Below, in pieces: positions 1 through 9,211 of a DNA stretch of 64,000 nt. The position numbers were made by a program, and so were the translations under genes. The notes under the pieces were generated by a model that did not search any database, was not told where the DNA came from, and worked only from the letters and a program-made list of their open reading frames with translations. Within the stretch, counting starts at the first letter, position 1. Every line of letters starts with the position of its first letter. This stretch comes from CAWJNF01 sp963844235 (GTDB taxonomy: Bacteria > Actinomycetota > Thermoleophilia > Gaiellales > Gaiellaceae): the NCBI GenBank assembly GCA_963844235.1, contig CAWJNF010000008.1, positions 992,001 to 1,056,000 on the forward strand, read 5' to 3'.

Positions 1-101
1 CCGATCGTGATGACCTGATGGACGCCCGAGGCGCGCGCACGCGCCATCAGCTCGGCCGGCGGCTCGGCGCACGCGTCGAGGTGCGCGTGGGTGTCGATCA
101 C
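1..101 (-). CDS. tatD: TatD family metal-dependent DNase, N-terminal fragment
   Basis: The fragment encodes about 33 N-terminal residues and runs off the left edge. The first residues read VIDTHAHLDACAEPP, the HxH metal-binding start of the TatD amidohydrolase fold. Family members are 3'-5' exonucleases or deoxyribonucleases acting on DNA, and possibly on D-aminoacyl-tRNA. The GTG start overlaps the metG stop in a GTGA arrangement, so the two are probably translationally coupled. metG-tatD neighbourhoods are widespread in bacteria. Only the N-terminus can be judged. Confidence 0.8.
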   Translation of the reverse strand, partial: MIDTHAHLDACAEPPAELMARARASGVHQVITI

Positions 102-1627
102 TCGGTTGCGAGCGGCGACTCGACCCGTGGGAAGAGGGGCGCCGCCGGCTCCACTGACACGCCACTTTGGCTGCGGCCCCAGGCCACCTCCGCCCAGGAG
201 AGGTCGGGCCGCTGGCCGAGCGCCTCGAGGATCCGGGGCGCCGTCTCCGGCAAGTAGGAGGCGAGCGCGACGGCGACCGCTCGAAGACCGTCGACGAGGT
301 CGTAGAGCGTCGAGTCGAGCTCGCGGGCACGCTCGGGCTCCTTGGCCAGCTGCCAGGGCGCCTGTTCCTCGACGTGGCGGTTGAGCGCGCGGACGGCGTG
401 CCAGATCTCGTCTACGGCGCCCGAGAGATCGAAGCGATCGATCCGCGCGGCGACATCATGGCCCAGGCCGTCGATCAGGTCGCGCAGCGGCGAGTCGGCA
501 GGGCGTTCCGGTACGAGCCCCTCCCGGTAGCGCGAGACCATCGCCGTCGACCGGGAGAGGAGGTTCCCGAGCTCGTTGCCGAGCTCGCGCTCGTAGCGCT
601 CGTGCAGCGCCTCCACGGACGCGCTGCCGTCCTGGCCAAAGGGCGCCACCCGCAGCAGGAAGAACCTGACCGGGTCGACGCCGTACACCGAGGTCAGGCT
701 CAGGGGGTCGATGACATTCCCGATCGATTTCGAGATCTTGCGATCGTCGAGCAGCAAGAAGCCGTGCACGAAGAGCTGCCGCGGGACCTCGATGCTCGCC
801 GCCATCAGCAGCGCCGGCCAGATGACGCAATGGAACTTGAGGATGTCCTTGCCGAGCATGTGCCGCACGTGCGGCCAGAGGCTGCTGCGGAGGTCTTCCC
901 CGTCGCGCGCGAAGCTCAGCGCGCTCCAGTAGTTGATCAGCGCGTCGACCCAGACGTAGATCATCTGCTCGGGATCCCACGGCACCGGAATACCCCAGCT
1001 CTGACCGGCGCGGCTGATCGAGATGTCGTCGAGCCCCTGCTCGATGAAGCTCCGCGCCTCGTTGTACCTGATGCGGGGAAGCACGAACTCCGGCTGCGCG
1101 TCGAAGAGCTCGAGTAACGGCTGCTGGAATGCTGAGAGGCGGAAGAACCAGTTCTTCTCCTCGACGAGCTCGGGAATGGTTCCGTGCTGCGGGCAGCGTC
1201 CGTCGACGAGGTCCGACTCGTTGTAGAAGGCTTCGCAAGCGACGCAGTAGAGACCCGAGTAGACGCCCTCGAAGATGTGGCCGGCGTCGTAAATGCTCTG
1301 AACGAACTCTTGCACCACCGTCGCATGACCTGAGTCGGTGGTCCGGATGAAGAAGTCGTTCGACGCGTTGACCAGCCCGGGAAGCTCGCGCCACACGCCG
1401 GCCATCCGATCGACGAACGCCCGCGGGTCGAGCCCCTCGCTCGCCGCCGCTTGAGCGATCTTCGATCCGTGCTCGTCGGTGCCCGTGAGGAAGAAGGTCT
1501 CCTCCCCGCGCTGGCGGTGGTGACGCGCCACGACGTCCGCAGCAATGGTCGTGTAGGCATGCCCGATGTGCGGCGTCGAGTTCACGTAGTAGATCGGCGT
1601 CGTGATGTAGAAGGTCATCAGGGGCAT
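98..1627 (-). CDS. metG: methionyl-tRNA synthetase
   Basis: Charges tRNA-Met with methionine in the cytoplasm. The protein shows the class I signature HIGH (about residues 17-20 counted from MTFY), the GTDEHGSKIAQ segment, a zinc-knuckle region with Cys pairs (YCVACEAF, then CPQHG) and KISKS near residue 296. It is about 506 residues and lacks the C-terminal dimerisation/tRNA-binding domain of some MetG proteins. Two starts are possible: ATG at 1627, with a purine-rich GGGAAGGGAG about 15 nt upstream, or ATG at 1618, which begins directly at MTFYITTP. An ATG further upstream at 1708 would add a low-complexity Arg-rich tail and is unlikely. It overlaps tatD by 4 nt. Confidence 0.95.
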   Translation of the reverse strand: MPLMTFYITTPIYYVNSTPHIGHAYTTIAADVVARHHRQRGEETFFLTGTDEHGSKIAQAAASEGLDPRAFVDRMAGVWRELPGLVNASNDFFIRTTDSGHATVVQEFVQSIYDAGHIFEGVYSGLYCVACEAFYNESDLVDGRCPQHGTIPELVEEKNWFFRLSAFQQPLLELFDAQPEFVLPRIRYNEARSFIEQGLDDISISRAGQSWGIPVPWDPEQMIYVWVDALINYWSALSFARDGEDLRSSLWPHVRHMLGKDILKFHCVIWPALLMAASIEVPRQLFVHGFLLLDDRKISKSIGNVIDPLSLTSVYGVDPVRFFLLRVAPFGQDGSASVEALHERYERELGNELGNLLSRSTAMVSRYREGLVPERPADSPLRDLIDGLGHDVAARIDRFDLSGAVDEIWHAVRALNRHVEEQAPWQLAKEPERARELDSTLYDLVDGLRAVAVALASYLPETAPRILEALGQRPDLSWAEVAWGRSQSGVSVEPAAPLFPRVESPLATE

Positions 1628-1783
1628 GATAGGCAGGGCGTTCTCCCTTCCCGGAAGGCCCGGAACGCGGCCGCACCGCCGACGGTCCCCGGTCCGGCGG
1701 GGCTGCACGACCTGCCGTTCGTGCTCGTGTCACACGACGCTCGTCCACCTCGACGCCGTCCCGACGCACGCCGGCCGACGAGC

Positions 1784-3196
1784 TCAGACCGCGGGTCGTC
1801 GCGGTCGGTTCGACCCCGCCATCTCCTCTATGCCGCGCGAGCGAGCTCGTCGGCCGACTCGAGCCGTAGAGCCGCCCGGGCCGCGGCGCACGCGCTCCGG
1901 ACTGCCGCGCACGGACAGCCCGCTGCCCGGTTCGGGTGGCACATGAGGCGGCTGAGCCGGTAAAGCATGACCCGGTCGCCGCCAAAGGGCCAGCAGCGCG
2001 AGGACCACAAGGCTGGCGACGACGGAGAGCTCCAGCTCCAGCCCTCCCCCCGGGTCTCCCGCGGACGCAATGTCGGGCACGGCAACCGCCGCGAGCGCCG
2101 ACCGCGCGTGCCCTGCCTGCGCGGCGCGCCCGTCCCCCGCAGCGGCGACCCGGCTCGCGCGATCGCCGTCGTGTGAGCGCCCCCGGTCGCGGCCACGGTG
2201 GGCATCCGTCCCGGGCGAGCGTGGGTTTCCGCCGGCCGCAGCTCCCTCAGCCCGGCCCCTGCCTGCGGACGGCCCGAGCGCGGCGACGCTGGTAGCTGCC
2301 GGCTGACCATCGGTATTGACGGTTTGTGGCGTGGCTGCGGCCGCGGTCGGGCTGCCATCCGCGGCGCCGGGCTGTTGATGCGCTTCGGCAACCGGCGGCG
2401 GTGCGGGCGCGTCCGAAACCGCTGGAGCAGCCGCCGTGACGGTCACCGGAGGCTCGACCTCGCCCGAGTGCCCGTGCCCTGTCGTCGGCTGCGCTGCCGG
2501 AGGAGGCGGCACGGCCGCCGGGGATGCCGTGACGGGTTGGGGCGTCGACGGAGAGGCGGACACGTCGACCGGCTCGAGCGGTGTCTCGGACGGATCGAGC
2601 TCGGCGCCGGTCGGCCCCGGCTGAGCCTCGACCTGATCGCCCGGCGTCTCGGGTGCTGCGACGGCTTCGCTTGCGGGCGACCCGGTCGGCTCCATCTCGG
2701 GCTCCTCGATTCCGGGCTCCGTCGCCGGGCTCTCCACCTTCGGCGGCAGAAAGGCGAGCGGGTCGAGGTAGCCATGCGGGTCGGCGGCAAGCCGAACCCC
2801 GAGATGGACGTACGGCTCCGCGTGCTCGATGTCGCCGCTCTGTCCGACGGTGGCGACCGCCTGGCCCTCGAGAACGGAGCCTCCACGTGCGACTGTCGTA
2901 GACCCGAGGTGCAGCAACGTCACGGCGAAGCCGTCCGGCGTCTCGATCGTGACCGTTCGGCCGCCTCCCGGCACCGTGCCGGCGAACGTGACGGTACCCG
3001 CGGCCGGCGCGTGCACGGGCATGCCGCTCGCGCCACGGATGTCGATACCCCGATGCTGATCGGCTGCGTACGGGTCGTCTCCGAGCTGGAACTGATGCAA
3101 CACCGGCCCACCGACGGGCCAGGTCCAGGCGGTGGCGGGCGCTGCCCCGACCAGGAACGCGACGAGGACCGGGAGCAGAACGAGGTACCTGTTCAT
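1784..3196 (-). CDS. secreted/membrane M23 (LytM-like) metallopeptidase-family protein
   Basis: A 470-residue exported protein. Residues 1-23 are a signal peptide (ends APATA). An M23 domain follows at about 28-150, then a long Pro/Ala/Glu-rich linker, a transmembrane segment near residues 375-395 and a basic tail. M23 enzymes cleave peptidoglycan cross-bridges. The zinc motif HRGID (H48, D52), H96 and H131 are present. The first His of the HxH motif is replaced by Tyr (PYVHLGV, Y129), so activity may be altered or lost. The reading frame after the membrane segment looks low-complexity and its true C-terminus is uncertain. It has its own promoter between rsmI and this gene and a GGAGGGG ribosome site. 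Confidence 0.8.
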   Translation of the reverse strand: MNRYLVLLPVLVAFLVGAAPATAWTWPVGGPVLHQFQLGDDPYAADQHRGIDIRGASGMPVHAPAAGTVTFAGTVPGGGRTVTIETPDGFAVTLLHLGSTTVARGGSVLEGQAVATVGQSGDIEHAEPYVHLGVRLAADPHGYLDPLAFLPPKVESPATEPGIEEPEMEPTGSPASEAVAAPETPGDQVEAQPGPTGAELDPSETPLEPVDVSASPSTPQPVTASPAAVPPPPAAQPTTGHGHSGEVEPPVTVTAAAPAVSDAPAPPPVAEAHQQPGAADGSPTAAAATPQTVNTDGQPAATSVAALGPSAGRGRAEGAAAGGNPRSPGTDAHRGRDRGRSHDGDRASRVAAAGDGRAAQAGHARSALAAVAVPDIASAGDPGGGLELELSVVASLVVLALLALWRRPGHALPAQPPHVPPEPGSGLSVRGSPERVRRGPGGSTARVGRRARSRGIEEMAGSNRPRRPAV

Positions 3197-3231
3197 CGCT
3201 CCCCTCCGTTGTCTTTGTTGAGAACACAGCG

Positions 3232-3260
3232 AGCGTAGCAGAGCCGCCCTCTGTTGTCAA
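3232..3260 (-). promoter_or_regulatory. sigma-70-type promoter of the M23 gene
   Basis: On the minus strand TTGACA (3255-3260) and TACGCT (3232-3237) are separated by exactly 17 nt. They sit in the short gap after rsmI and upstream of the M23 start at 3196. The -35 matches the consensus hexamer. Confidence 0.7.
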
Positions 3261-3266
3261 TAGAGA

Positions 3267-4076
3267 CTACAGGGAGCCTGCGTAGAGGCGGTTCGCCGGC
3301 ACGCCGGTGAGCTTGCTCACGATCCGCGCCGCCCGCCGGCGGCTGACGTTCTCGGCCAGAAGCTCGGCCATGGCCCGGGCCGCGGCTTCCTCCCCGGCCG
3401 CCACCGCCGTAACTGGGGCCGCACCGATCACGAGGGTGATCTCTCCCTTCGGCGGCTGCTGGAAGCGGGCTGCGAGCGCAGCCGCCGGCCCGCGAACGAC
3501 CTCTTCGAAGCGCTTGGTCAGCTCACGGCATACGGCGACGGGTCGCTCCGGCTGGGCCGCGGCGAGGCTCGCGAGTGTCGCCGGAAGCCGGCGTGGGGAC
3601 TCGAAGGCAACCACGGGCCACGGCCAGGCTGCGAGCTCGCTCCAGAGCAGGCCGAGCTGCTTCTCCCCGCGGGGCAGGAACCCCAGGGACATGTACCGGT
3701 CGCCCGCGAGCCCGCTCGCGACCAGGGCTGTCTCGACGGCCGACGCACCGGGCAGCACGCTCACCTCGAGCCCGCGCTCGAGCGCCGCCCGGATCAGCCT
3801 CGTCCCCGGGTCGTTGACTCCCGGCAGGCCGGCGTCGCTCACCAGCGCGATGCGCCTGCCCTCCTCGAGCAGCGGCAGGATCTCGGCGGTTCGGCGCGCC
3901 TCGCTGTGACGCTCGTAGCTCGTAAGCCGGCCCGCGATGCCGTGGCGCGCGAGCAGAATCCGTGTCCGCCTGGTGTCCTCGCAGAGGACGAGCTCGGCCT
4001 CACGCAGCTCGCGGAGGACGCGCAGCGTCACGTCTTCCAGGTTTCCGATCGGTGTCGCGCACACGAGCAGGGGCAC
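3267..4076 (-). CDS. rsmI: 16S rRNA (cytidine(1402)-2'-O)-methyltransferase
   Basis: SAM-dependent tetrapyrrole-methylase-fold enzyme that 2'-O-methylates C1402 in the decoding centre of 16S rRNA. The N-terminus PLLVCATPIGNLEDVTLR, the CEDTRRTRILL segment and LVSDAGLPGVNDPG are diagnostic. GTG at 4076 gives a canonical start directly before PLLVCATPIGN and about 269 residues, the usual family length. The ATG at 4166 would add about 30 atypical residues. It is the first gene of a minus-strand series rsmI, M23, metG, tatD, with an internal promoter before the M23 gene. Confidence 0.93.
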   Translation of the reverse strand: MPLLVCATPIGNLEDVTLRVLRELREAELVLCEDTRRTRILLARHGIAGRLTSYERHSEARRTAEILPLLEEGRRIALVSDAGLPGVNDPGTRLIRAALERGLEVSVLPGASAVETALVASGLAGDRYMSLGFLPRGEKQLGLLWSELAAWPWPVVAFESPRRLPATLASLAAAQPERPVAVCRELTKRFEEVVRGPAAALAARFQQPPKGEITLVIGAAPVTAVAAGEEAAARAMAELLAENVSRRRAARIVSKLTGVPANRLYAGSL

Positions 4077-4192
4077 CAGCTTGACCTCGGCCTCGGCGTT
4101 TCGGAACACCGTGGCAGGAGAGGATGACGTCACGCCTCGGCACCCCGGCGCAGCACGAACCTTCACCGGCGGGATGCCGCCTGGCCGGCGGC

Positions 4193-4198
4193 TACCCT
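4193..4198 (+). promoter_or_regulatory. -10 box of a leaderless LCP transcript
   Basis: TACCCT lies exactly 7 nt before the GTG at 4206. No Shine-Dalgarno sequence fits, so transcription probably begins at or next to the start codon. Confidence 0.5.
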
Positions 4199-4205
4199 AG
4201 TCCTC

Positions 4206-5447
4206 GTGGCCGGGAAGGGAAAGCCGTACCGCGTCTATCGGACGCCCCGGCGCGTTCGAGGTGGCACCGAGCCGCTTCTGCCGCGCGACGGGAACGGTCG
4301 TCCGCCCACTGTTCCCGCCACGCCGCCGCCGCCGAAGCCTCCGTGGGACGACCTGCCCGGGATCGAGCCGGCGCCCGAGCCGCCGAGGCCGCCCGAGCGC
4401 GCTCCGCGCCGAGAGCGCCCACGACGCCGTAGGGCTCGGCGCGTGACGTTCTGGGTCGGGCTCATCATCCTGTCGTTGGTGCTCGTCGTCGTGGGATGGG
4501 GTGCCTTCGGCTACTTCGCGTTCCGTGGCGGCGTCGAGGAGGCGAACGAGCGCCTCCCGAACGATGCGCGCGCGGCGCTCTCGACACCATCCGGGTCGCT
4601 GCTGACGACGCCGACGAACACGCTTCTGATCGGCGCGGATTCGGGCGGCGCCCGCGGTGAGAAGGGGCGCGCCGACGCGATCGTCGTCGTTCGCACCGAT
4701 CCCGATGCACACCGGATCGCCTATCTCTCGATTCCCCGGGACTTGCGGGTCGACCTCGGCGAATACGGCACCGACAAGATCAACGCGGCGTACGCGTTCG
4801 GCGGAGCGGCCCTCACCGTGGAAGCGGTGCAAGATCTCACCGGGCTCCCGATCAACCACGTGGCCGTCGTCGACTTCGACTCCTTCCCGACGCTCATCGA
4901 CGAATTGGGGGGAGTGACGATCAACGTTCCCAGGACCATCGTCTCGAACCGCTTCGACTGTCCGTTCGACTCTCGCTCCGAGTGCGAGCAATGGGAAGGC
5001 TGGCGCTTCGAGAAAGGGGAGCGGACGATGAACGGCCGGCGCGCGCTCGTCTACGCGCGGGTCCGCGAGAACACGCTCAACGAGAGCGAGAACGATCTGA
5101 CGCGTGGCGGGCGGCAACAGCAGGTCGTGCAGGCGATCGCCAACGAGGTCGTGAGCCTCGGCGGGTTTCTTCGGCTCCCGTTCATCGGCGGCGACGTCGT
5201 CCGGCCGATCGCGACGGATCTCTCGGCGTCGGAGCTACTCGAGCTCGGCTGGGTGAAGTTCCGCGCGGCCGACGACGCGACGCTTCGCTGCCGCCTCGGC
5301 GGAATTCCCACCACCATCGACGGTGTCCAGTACATCGTCGGCTCGGAGGAGAACAACGCCGTGGTGGCGATGGTGACGGGCGAGTCGGCCCCGCAGCCGC
5401 CGCCGCCGGACCAGGGCCTCTTCGCGCCAGGCTGCGTCGTCGGCTGA
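4206..5447 (+). CDS. LytR-CpsA-Psr (LCP) family cell-wall polymer transferase
   Basis: A 413-residue membrane-anchored protein. Residues 1-80 are a Pro/Arg-rich cytoplasmic tail, 81-105 a transmembrane helix, and the LCP domain follows outside. Recognisable LCP segments are GRADAIVVVRTDP, YLSIPRDLRVDL, INAAYAFGG, DELGGVTINVP and a Tyr-Ala-Arg-x-Arg region (LVYARVREN). LCP enzymes transfer lipid-linked polymers such as teichoic acid or arabinogalactan to peptidoglycan. The GTG start at 4206 is set by the -10 box 7 nt upstream. It is divergent from rsmI, and a tandem palindrome pair follows its stop. Confidence 0.92.
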   Translation: MAGKGKPYRVYRTPRRVRGGTEPLLPRDGNGRPPTVPATPPPPKPPWDDLPGIEPAPEPPRPPERAPRRERPRRRRARRVTFWVGLIILSLVLVVVGWGAFGYFAFRGGVEEANERLPNDARAALSTPSGSLLTTPTNTLLIGADSGGARGEKGRADAIVVVRTDPDAHRIAYLSIPRDLRVDLGEYGTDKINAAYAFGGAALTVEAVQDLTGLPINHVAVVDFDSFPTLIDELGGVTINVPRTIVSNRFDCPFDSRSECEQWEGWRFEKGERTMNGRRALVYARVRENTLNESENDLTRGGRQQQVVQAIANEVVSLGGFLRLPFIGGDVVRPIATDLSASELLELGWVKFRAADDATLRCRLGGIPTTIDGVQYIVGSEENNAVVAMVTGESAPQPPPPDQGLFAPGCVVG

Positions 5448-5457
5448 GATCAGATGC

Positions 5458-5523
5458 GGGCCGGATGAGATCCGGCCCCTACGAAGGGTCCGCGACGCGG
5501 GCCGGATGAGATCCGGCCCCTAC
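5458..5523 (-). repeat. two tandem copies of the GTAGGGGCC palindrome family
   Basis: Two identical 25-nt copies at 5458-5482 and 5499-5523, read on the minus strand as GTAGGGGCCGGAT, loop CTC, ATCCGGCCC. Each can form a 9-bp stem with a 3-nt loop. The TAG of the right copy is the stop codon of the fmdB-like gene. Confidence 0.85.
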
Positions 5524-5813
5524 TCGGCCGGTGCGCTGGACTTCTTCTCCGGGCCCGCAGTGTCGGACTTGGGCTCCGTCGTCTTGGTCTCGGTGCCGCC
5601 GCCCTCTTCCTTCGCGCCGTCCTTCTTCTTCGTGCCCTTGCCGTAGTCCGTCGAGTAGAAGCCCGACCCCTTGAAGTGGACGGCGGGAGCGGAGAGCACC
5701 CGCTCGACCGGCGCCGCTCCGCAGACCTCGCAGGCGTCCGGCCGGGGATCGCTCATCCGCTGGAAGAGCTCGAAGGTGTGGCCGTCAGGGCAGCGGTACT
5801 CGTAGGTCGGCAT
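5520..5813 (-). CDS. FmdB-type zinc-ribbon protein
   Basis: A 97-residue protein starting MPTYEYRCPDGHTFELFQ, typical of the FmdB/putative regulatory zinc-ribbon family. CEVCG supplies a second Cys pair at about 28-31, but the first pair is degenerate: CPDGH instead of CxxCGH. The C-terminal half is a Lys/Glu/Thr-rich disordered tail. Function is unproven for the family. Its stop codon TAG is part of the palindrome at 5499-5523. It sits convergent to the LCP gene. Confidence 0.85.
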   Translation of the reverse strand: MPTYEYRCPDGHTFELFQRMSDPRPDACEVCGAAPVERVLSAPAVHFKGSGFYSTDYGKGTKKKDGAKEEGGGTETKTTEPKSDTAGPEKKSSAPAE

Positions 5814-5903
5814 GTCTCAGAGGGTACGTTCGTGGCAATGCTAGCACGGGCCTCGGCGGGCTCTGGCACTCTCCCCCGGCAAGTGCCAGACTCGGCCGGC
5901 GGG

Positions 5904-5909
5904 TATTCT
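5904..5909 (+). promoter_or_regulatory. -10 box of a leaderless membrane-protein transcript
   Basis: TATTCT is followed by 7 nt and the GTG start at 5917, the same geometry as at 4193-4206. Confidence 0.5.
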
Positions 5910-5916
5910 CAAAGCC

Positions 5917-7533
5917 GTGCAGCAGCCGATGTCGCGGCGGTGGTTCCGGCTGGGCGTCGGCGCTACGACGGCCGCCGTGGCCGCATTCCTGCTCGCCAGG
6001 CTGCATGCCTGGCCACCGCACGAAGACGAGACGCTGGCGCTATTCGTGGGCTCGAAGCCCCTCGACGAGATGCTGGACGTCGTCTTGCAGCAGCGCGGCG
6101 GCGCCCCGCTCCACTTCCTGCTCGTCCACCTCGCCACGCTCGGCTCCCCGACGCTTACAGCGGTGCGCCTGATCTCGGTGGTGTTCACGATCGCGAGCAT
6201 CCCGGCCGTGGCGGCCCTCCTCTCACGCCTGGGCGGTCGCAGGGTCGGGTTGATCGCGACGGTGTTGCTCGCCGCCAGCTGGGTCACGCTCTTCCACGGC
6301 ATCTACGGGCGCATGTACGGCCTCTTCGCGTTCGCGAGCGCCATGTCGTTCCTCGCATTGCTGCGAGCGCTCGATCGGCGCCGGCCGCTCGACTGGGGGT
6401 TGTGGGCGCTCGCCGTCCTCGCGACGCTCGCCTCTCACCAGTACGGCGCCTTCGTCCTCGCCAGCCAGGTCGCCTATGCCGCCGTCGTCTGGCGGCGCGG
6501 GCGCTATCCGCTCGTCGCGCCGCTCGTCGCGCTGTCGGCGGTCGTCGCGACCGCCGTACCGCTCTGGCGCTCGAACCTCGTGCTCGCATCGCGCTTCGAC
6601 GTCGACATCGGTCAGAGCGGGACGCGGCTGGGAGGGCCGTATCCGGTGCTCGAGTACCTGCGCAGCGCCCTCGGGGACTTCGTCGCGGGCTGGCTCGCCT
6701 GCTTCGTCGTCGTGTGCGCGCTCGCCGTGGTCGGACTGGTGACGCTGATCCGCGAGCGACCGTCCTCCGCGCTGCTGACCGGGCTTGCGATCGGCGTCCC
6801 CGTGATCGGGCTGATGCTCGCGCTCGGTGCCAGCGCGGGGGCTCCCGAGACAAGGCACCTGATCTTCGTCTTGCCGTTCTTCGCGCTCCTGCTCGCAGTC
6901 GGGGTCGATCACCTCGCCGGGCTGGTCGGTGCGCGCGCGGGCCCGGTCCTCGCGCTCCTGGTCGTCGCTCTGGTGGGCGTCGAGGTGGCGTGGGGCTACA
7001 CGACGACACCGACGCTCTACGCCGGCGAGCCGGAGCGGCGAGAGCAGGCGCGCGAGGCGGCGTCGACCTGGCTCGCGGCCACACTTCGGCGCGACGACGT
7101 GCTCTTCGGCTACGACCCCCTCTTCCTCGGAGCGCGTGAGGACGGCGGAGCTGTCGGCGACATCGTCGTGCCGCGGGCCGACGCGCAGCTCGCCGTGCAA
7201 GCGCTCACGGACGCGCCCAAGCCGCTCGGTCACGCGGTCTGGGTCCTTGACGCGAGCGAGGGGAACGACATCCAGGGCGGGCTCACGTCACGCCTCGAGA
7301 TCGAGAGCCGGTCCCCGGGAAGGGGCTTCGAGTCCCGGGCGTTCGGCCCCTTCCTGGTCATCCGCACGACCGCGCCCGTTGGCTCTCCGGAGGCCTACCT
7401 GCGCGCGACCGTCCAGGTGCAGCAGCTAGGCCAAGAGCTCGGCATCGAGACGGCGAGCCTCAACTACCGGACGGCCGCCCTGGCGCTCGCGGCGCTCGCC
7501 GACGGCGAGAGCCCCCTCGCGGTTGGGCCCTGA
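5917..7533 (+). CDS. GT-C-fold (GT39/ArnT-like) polytopic glycosyltransferase, putative
   Basis: A 538-residue integral membrane protein with about ten hydrophobic helices up to residue 360 and a soluble C-terminal part. The first extracytoplasmic loop has HEDETLAL, matching the acidic (D/E)-x-(D/E) catalytic motif position of GT-C enzymes that use polyprenyl-phosphate sugars. The run of helices and the GIYGRMYGLFAF segment resemble PMT/ArnT-like proteins. Acceptor and donor are unknown. It is convergent to a second GT-C-like gene 24 bp away. The leaderless GTG start is supported by the -10 box. Confidence 0.7.
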   Translation: MQQPMSRRWFRLGVGATTAAVAAFLLARLHAWPPHEDETLALFVGSKPLDEMLDVVLQQRGGAPLHFLLVHLATLGSPTLTAVRLISVVFTIASIPAVAALLSRLGGRRVGLIATVLLAASWVTLFHGIYGRMYGLFAFASAMSFLALLRALDRRRPLDWGLWALAVLATLASHQYGAFVLASQVAYAAVVWRRGRYPLVAPLVALSAVVATAVPLWRSNLVLASRFDVDIGQSGTRLGGPYPVLEYLRSALGDFVAGWLACFVVVCALAVVGLVTLIRERPSSALLTGLAIGVPVIGLMLALGASAGAPETRHLIFVLPFFALLLAVGVDHLAGLVGARAGPVLALLVVALVGVEVAWGYTTTPTLYAGEPERREQAREAASTWLAATLRRDDVLFGYDPLFLGAREDGGAVGDIVVPRADAQLAVQALTDAPKPLGHAVWVLDASEGNDIQGGLTSRLEIESRSPGRGFESRAFGPFLVIRTTAPVGSPEAYLRATVQVQQLGQELGIETASLNYRTAALALAALADGESPLAVGP

Positions 7534-7557
7534 GCGGCGCCGGCCGCCGACGGACGC

Positions 7558-9012
7558 TCAGCCGCGGGCCTGGACGAGCTTGCCGCCGAGCTCGACGAGC
7601 GTCTGGAGCTCCCGGTCGTCGGGCCCGAGGGGCGCGATGTAGACGTTGCCGATGCGCCGCACGCCGAAGTCGGGCCGGAGCGTCCCGAGCCAGGCCCACG
7701 CGCGGTCGCCCTGGACGATGAGGAACGCGCGGCGTCGCTCCGCCTGGAGATCGACGACCTCGAGGAACGGCCGTCCCGGCAGATACCAGCCGATCGGCGA
7801 CCGGAACCCGTAGAAGTCGGCGAGGAGGACGATGACGTCCTCGCGCTGCCAGCCCTCCTCGACGAGCACCTGGGCGTAGCGGTCTGCCGGCGGGGCCACC
7901 GGCGGCGCTTCGAGCGTGGCGGCGACCGCAAGGCCGATCGCGGTCGCTGCGCCCGCGAGCGCGAGCGGGCGAGGCAGCGCGGCCAGGAGCGCCGCGACGG
8001 CAATCATGGCGAAGGGCGCAACGGGTAGGAGGTTCCTCGTATTGAAGATGTCGGGCCCGGCTGCCCAGATGACGTACGCCGCGGCGACCGGCACGACCGT
8101 CAGGAGCGCGTAGAGTCGCCCCTCGTCCCCACGACGCCAGAGGCAGACCGCGCCGGCGACGACCGGCACCAGGACGGCAAGCCAGGCCACTTGCCTGCCG
8201 CCGAACGACGTCGGCTCGCTCGAGTAGAGCGGCCCCCCGGGATCGAAGATCGTTCCGTACAGGTACAGGCCCTTGAGCGGATCGAAGTCGTCGATCCACC
8301 CGAAGCGCTCGGCGGAGTACTGCTCGGCGAGGACGCCGGCCCACGGAGCGATCCCGGCAAGGCCGACGACCGCCGCGCCGCCGACCCACAGACGGATCGC
8401 CCTCGGCAGGCGCGGGGACACGGCCAGCCAGACGAGAGCTGCGAGCACGGGCAGCACGAACAGGTAGTGGGTGAGAATGCCGACCGCGACGCACAGCGCA
8501 ACGGCCACGAGCCGCAGCGGGCGAGGGCGGACGGCAGCGTCGTGCACGAGCACGCCGAAGAGCAGCGCCAGCAGGCCGTACAGGGCGTACGCGCGGAGCT
8601 CGGCCCCGTGCGAGACGAACTGCCAGCCGACTGCCGCGAGGAGGCCCGCGACGGTCGCCGCCCAGAGAGGAAGCAGCCGGCGGGCAACGACGACGATCAG
8701 CGCGGCGAGCACGGCGGAGAGGACGACGGACGCGATGCGCAGCCCTTCCAGCGAGATCCCCGCTCGGTGCCCCGCCCAGGCGAGCGCGTACCAGGCCGGC
8801 GGAGTCGACTCGGTGAGCCTGACCTGCGCCAGCATGTCGCCGAAGGACGGCTGGATGACAACGCGCGCCGACGCGACCTCGTCCTGCCAGAACGGGTCGG
8901 ACAGAGCGCTCGGGAGCCGCATCGCGATGGCGACGACGACGACGAGCAGGATTGCCCCGACGAGCCGGTAGGCCAGGACGCGATCGCTCGCCACCGGGTG
9001 GCCGCGCCGCAT
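7558..9012 (-). CDS. GT-C-fold (GT39-like) polytopic membrane protein
   Basis: A 484-residue multispanning protein with acidic motif WQDEVASARV in the first outer loop, again at the place of the GT-C catalytic Asp. Other segments (STPPAWYALAWAG, VSHGAELRAYALYGLLAL) match actinobacterial GT39-like proteins. A GGAG ribosome site lies just before the ATG at 9012. It shares domain type but only moderate similarity with the protein at 5917 and faces it. Together with the divergent 9212 gene it forms a membrane glycosyltransferase cluster, probably for surface glycan or glycoprotein modification (inference). Confidence 0.7.
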   Translation of the reverse strand: MRRGHPVASDRVLAYRLVGAILLVVVVAIAMRLPSALSDPFWQDEVASARVVIQPSFGDMLAQVRLTESTPPAWYALAWAGHRAGISLEGLRIASVVLSAVLAALIVVVARRLLPLWAATVAGLLAAVGWQFVSHGAELRAYALYGLLALLFGVLVHDAAVRPRPLRLVAVALCVAVGILTHYLFVLPVLAALVWLAVSPRLPRAIRLWVGGAAVVGLAGIAPWAGVLAEQYSAERFGWIDDFDPLKGLYLYGTIFDPGGPLYSSEPTSFGGRQVAWLAVLVPVVAGAVCLWRRGDEGRLYALLTVVPVAAAYVIWAAGPDIFNTRNLLPVAPFAMIAVAALLAALPRPLALAGAATAIGLAVAATLEAPPVAPPADRYAQVLVEEGWQREDVIVLLADFYGFRSPIGWYLPGRPFLEVVDLQAERRRAFLIVQGDRAWAWLGTLRPDFGVRRIGNVYIAPLGPDDRELQTLVELGGKLVQARG

Positions 9013-9211
9013 GGCTACTCCGGTCGAGGTCGGCCGGGAGGACGGCGGACGCGTCCGCAGCAGAGGGATACGTGCGCGACTGAGGAGGTGGCATCGGCCG
9101 GCTCAGCGCGGCCGGGAGCCGCCGCGTTCCATGGGGTCGGCGCTCGAGAACCGCTCGTGGAAACCGGCGGGCACGTCGCTCGATCCTAGCGAGCCGGGCA
9201 TCATCCAGGCC

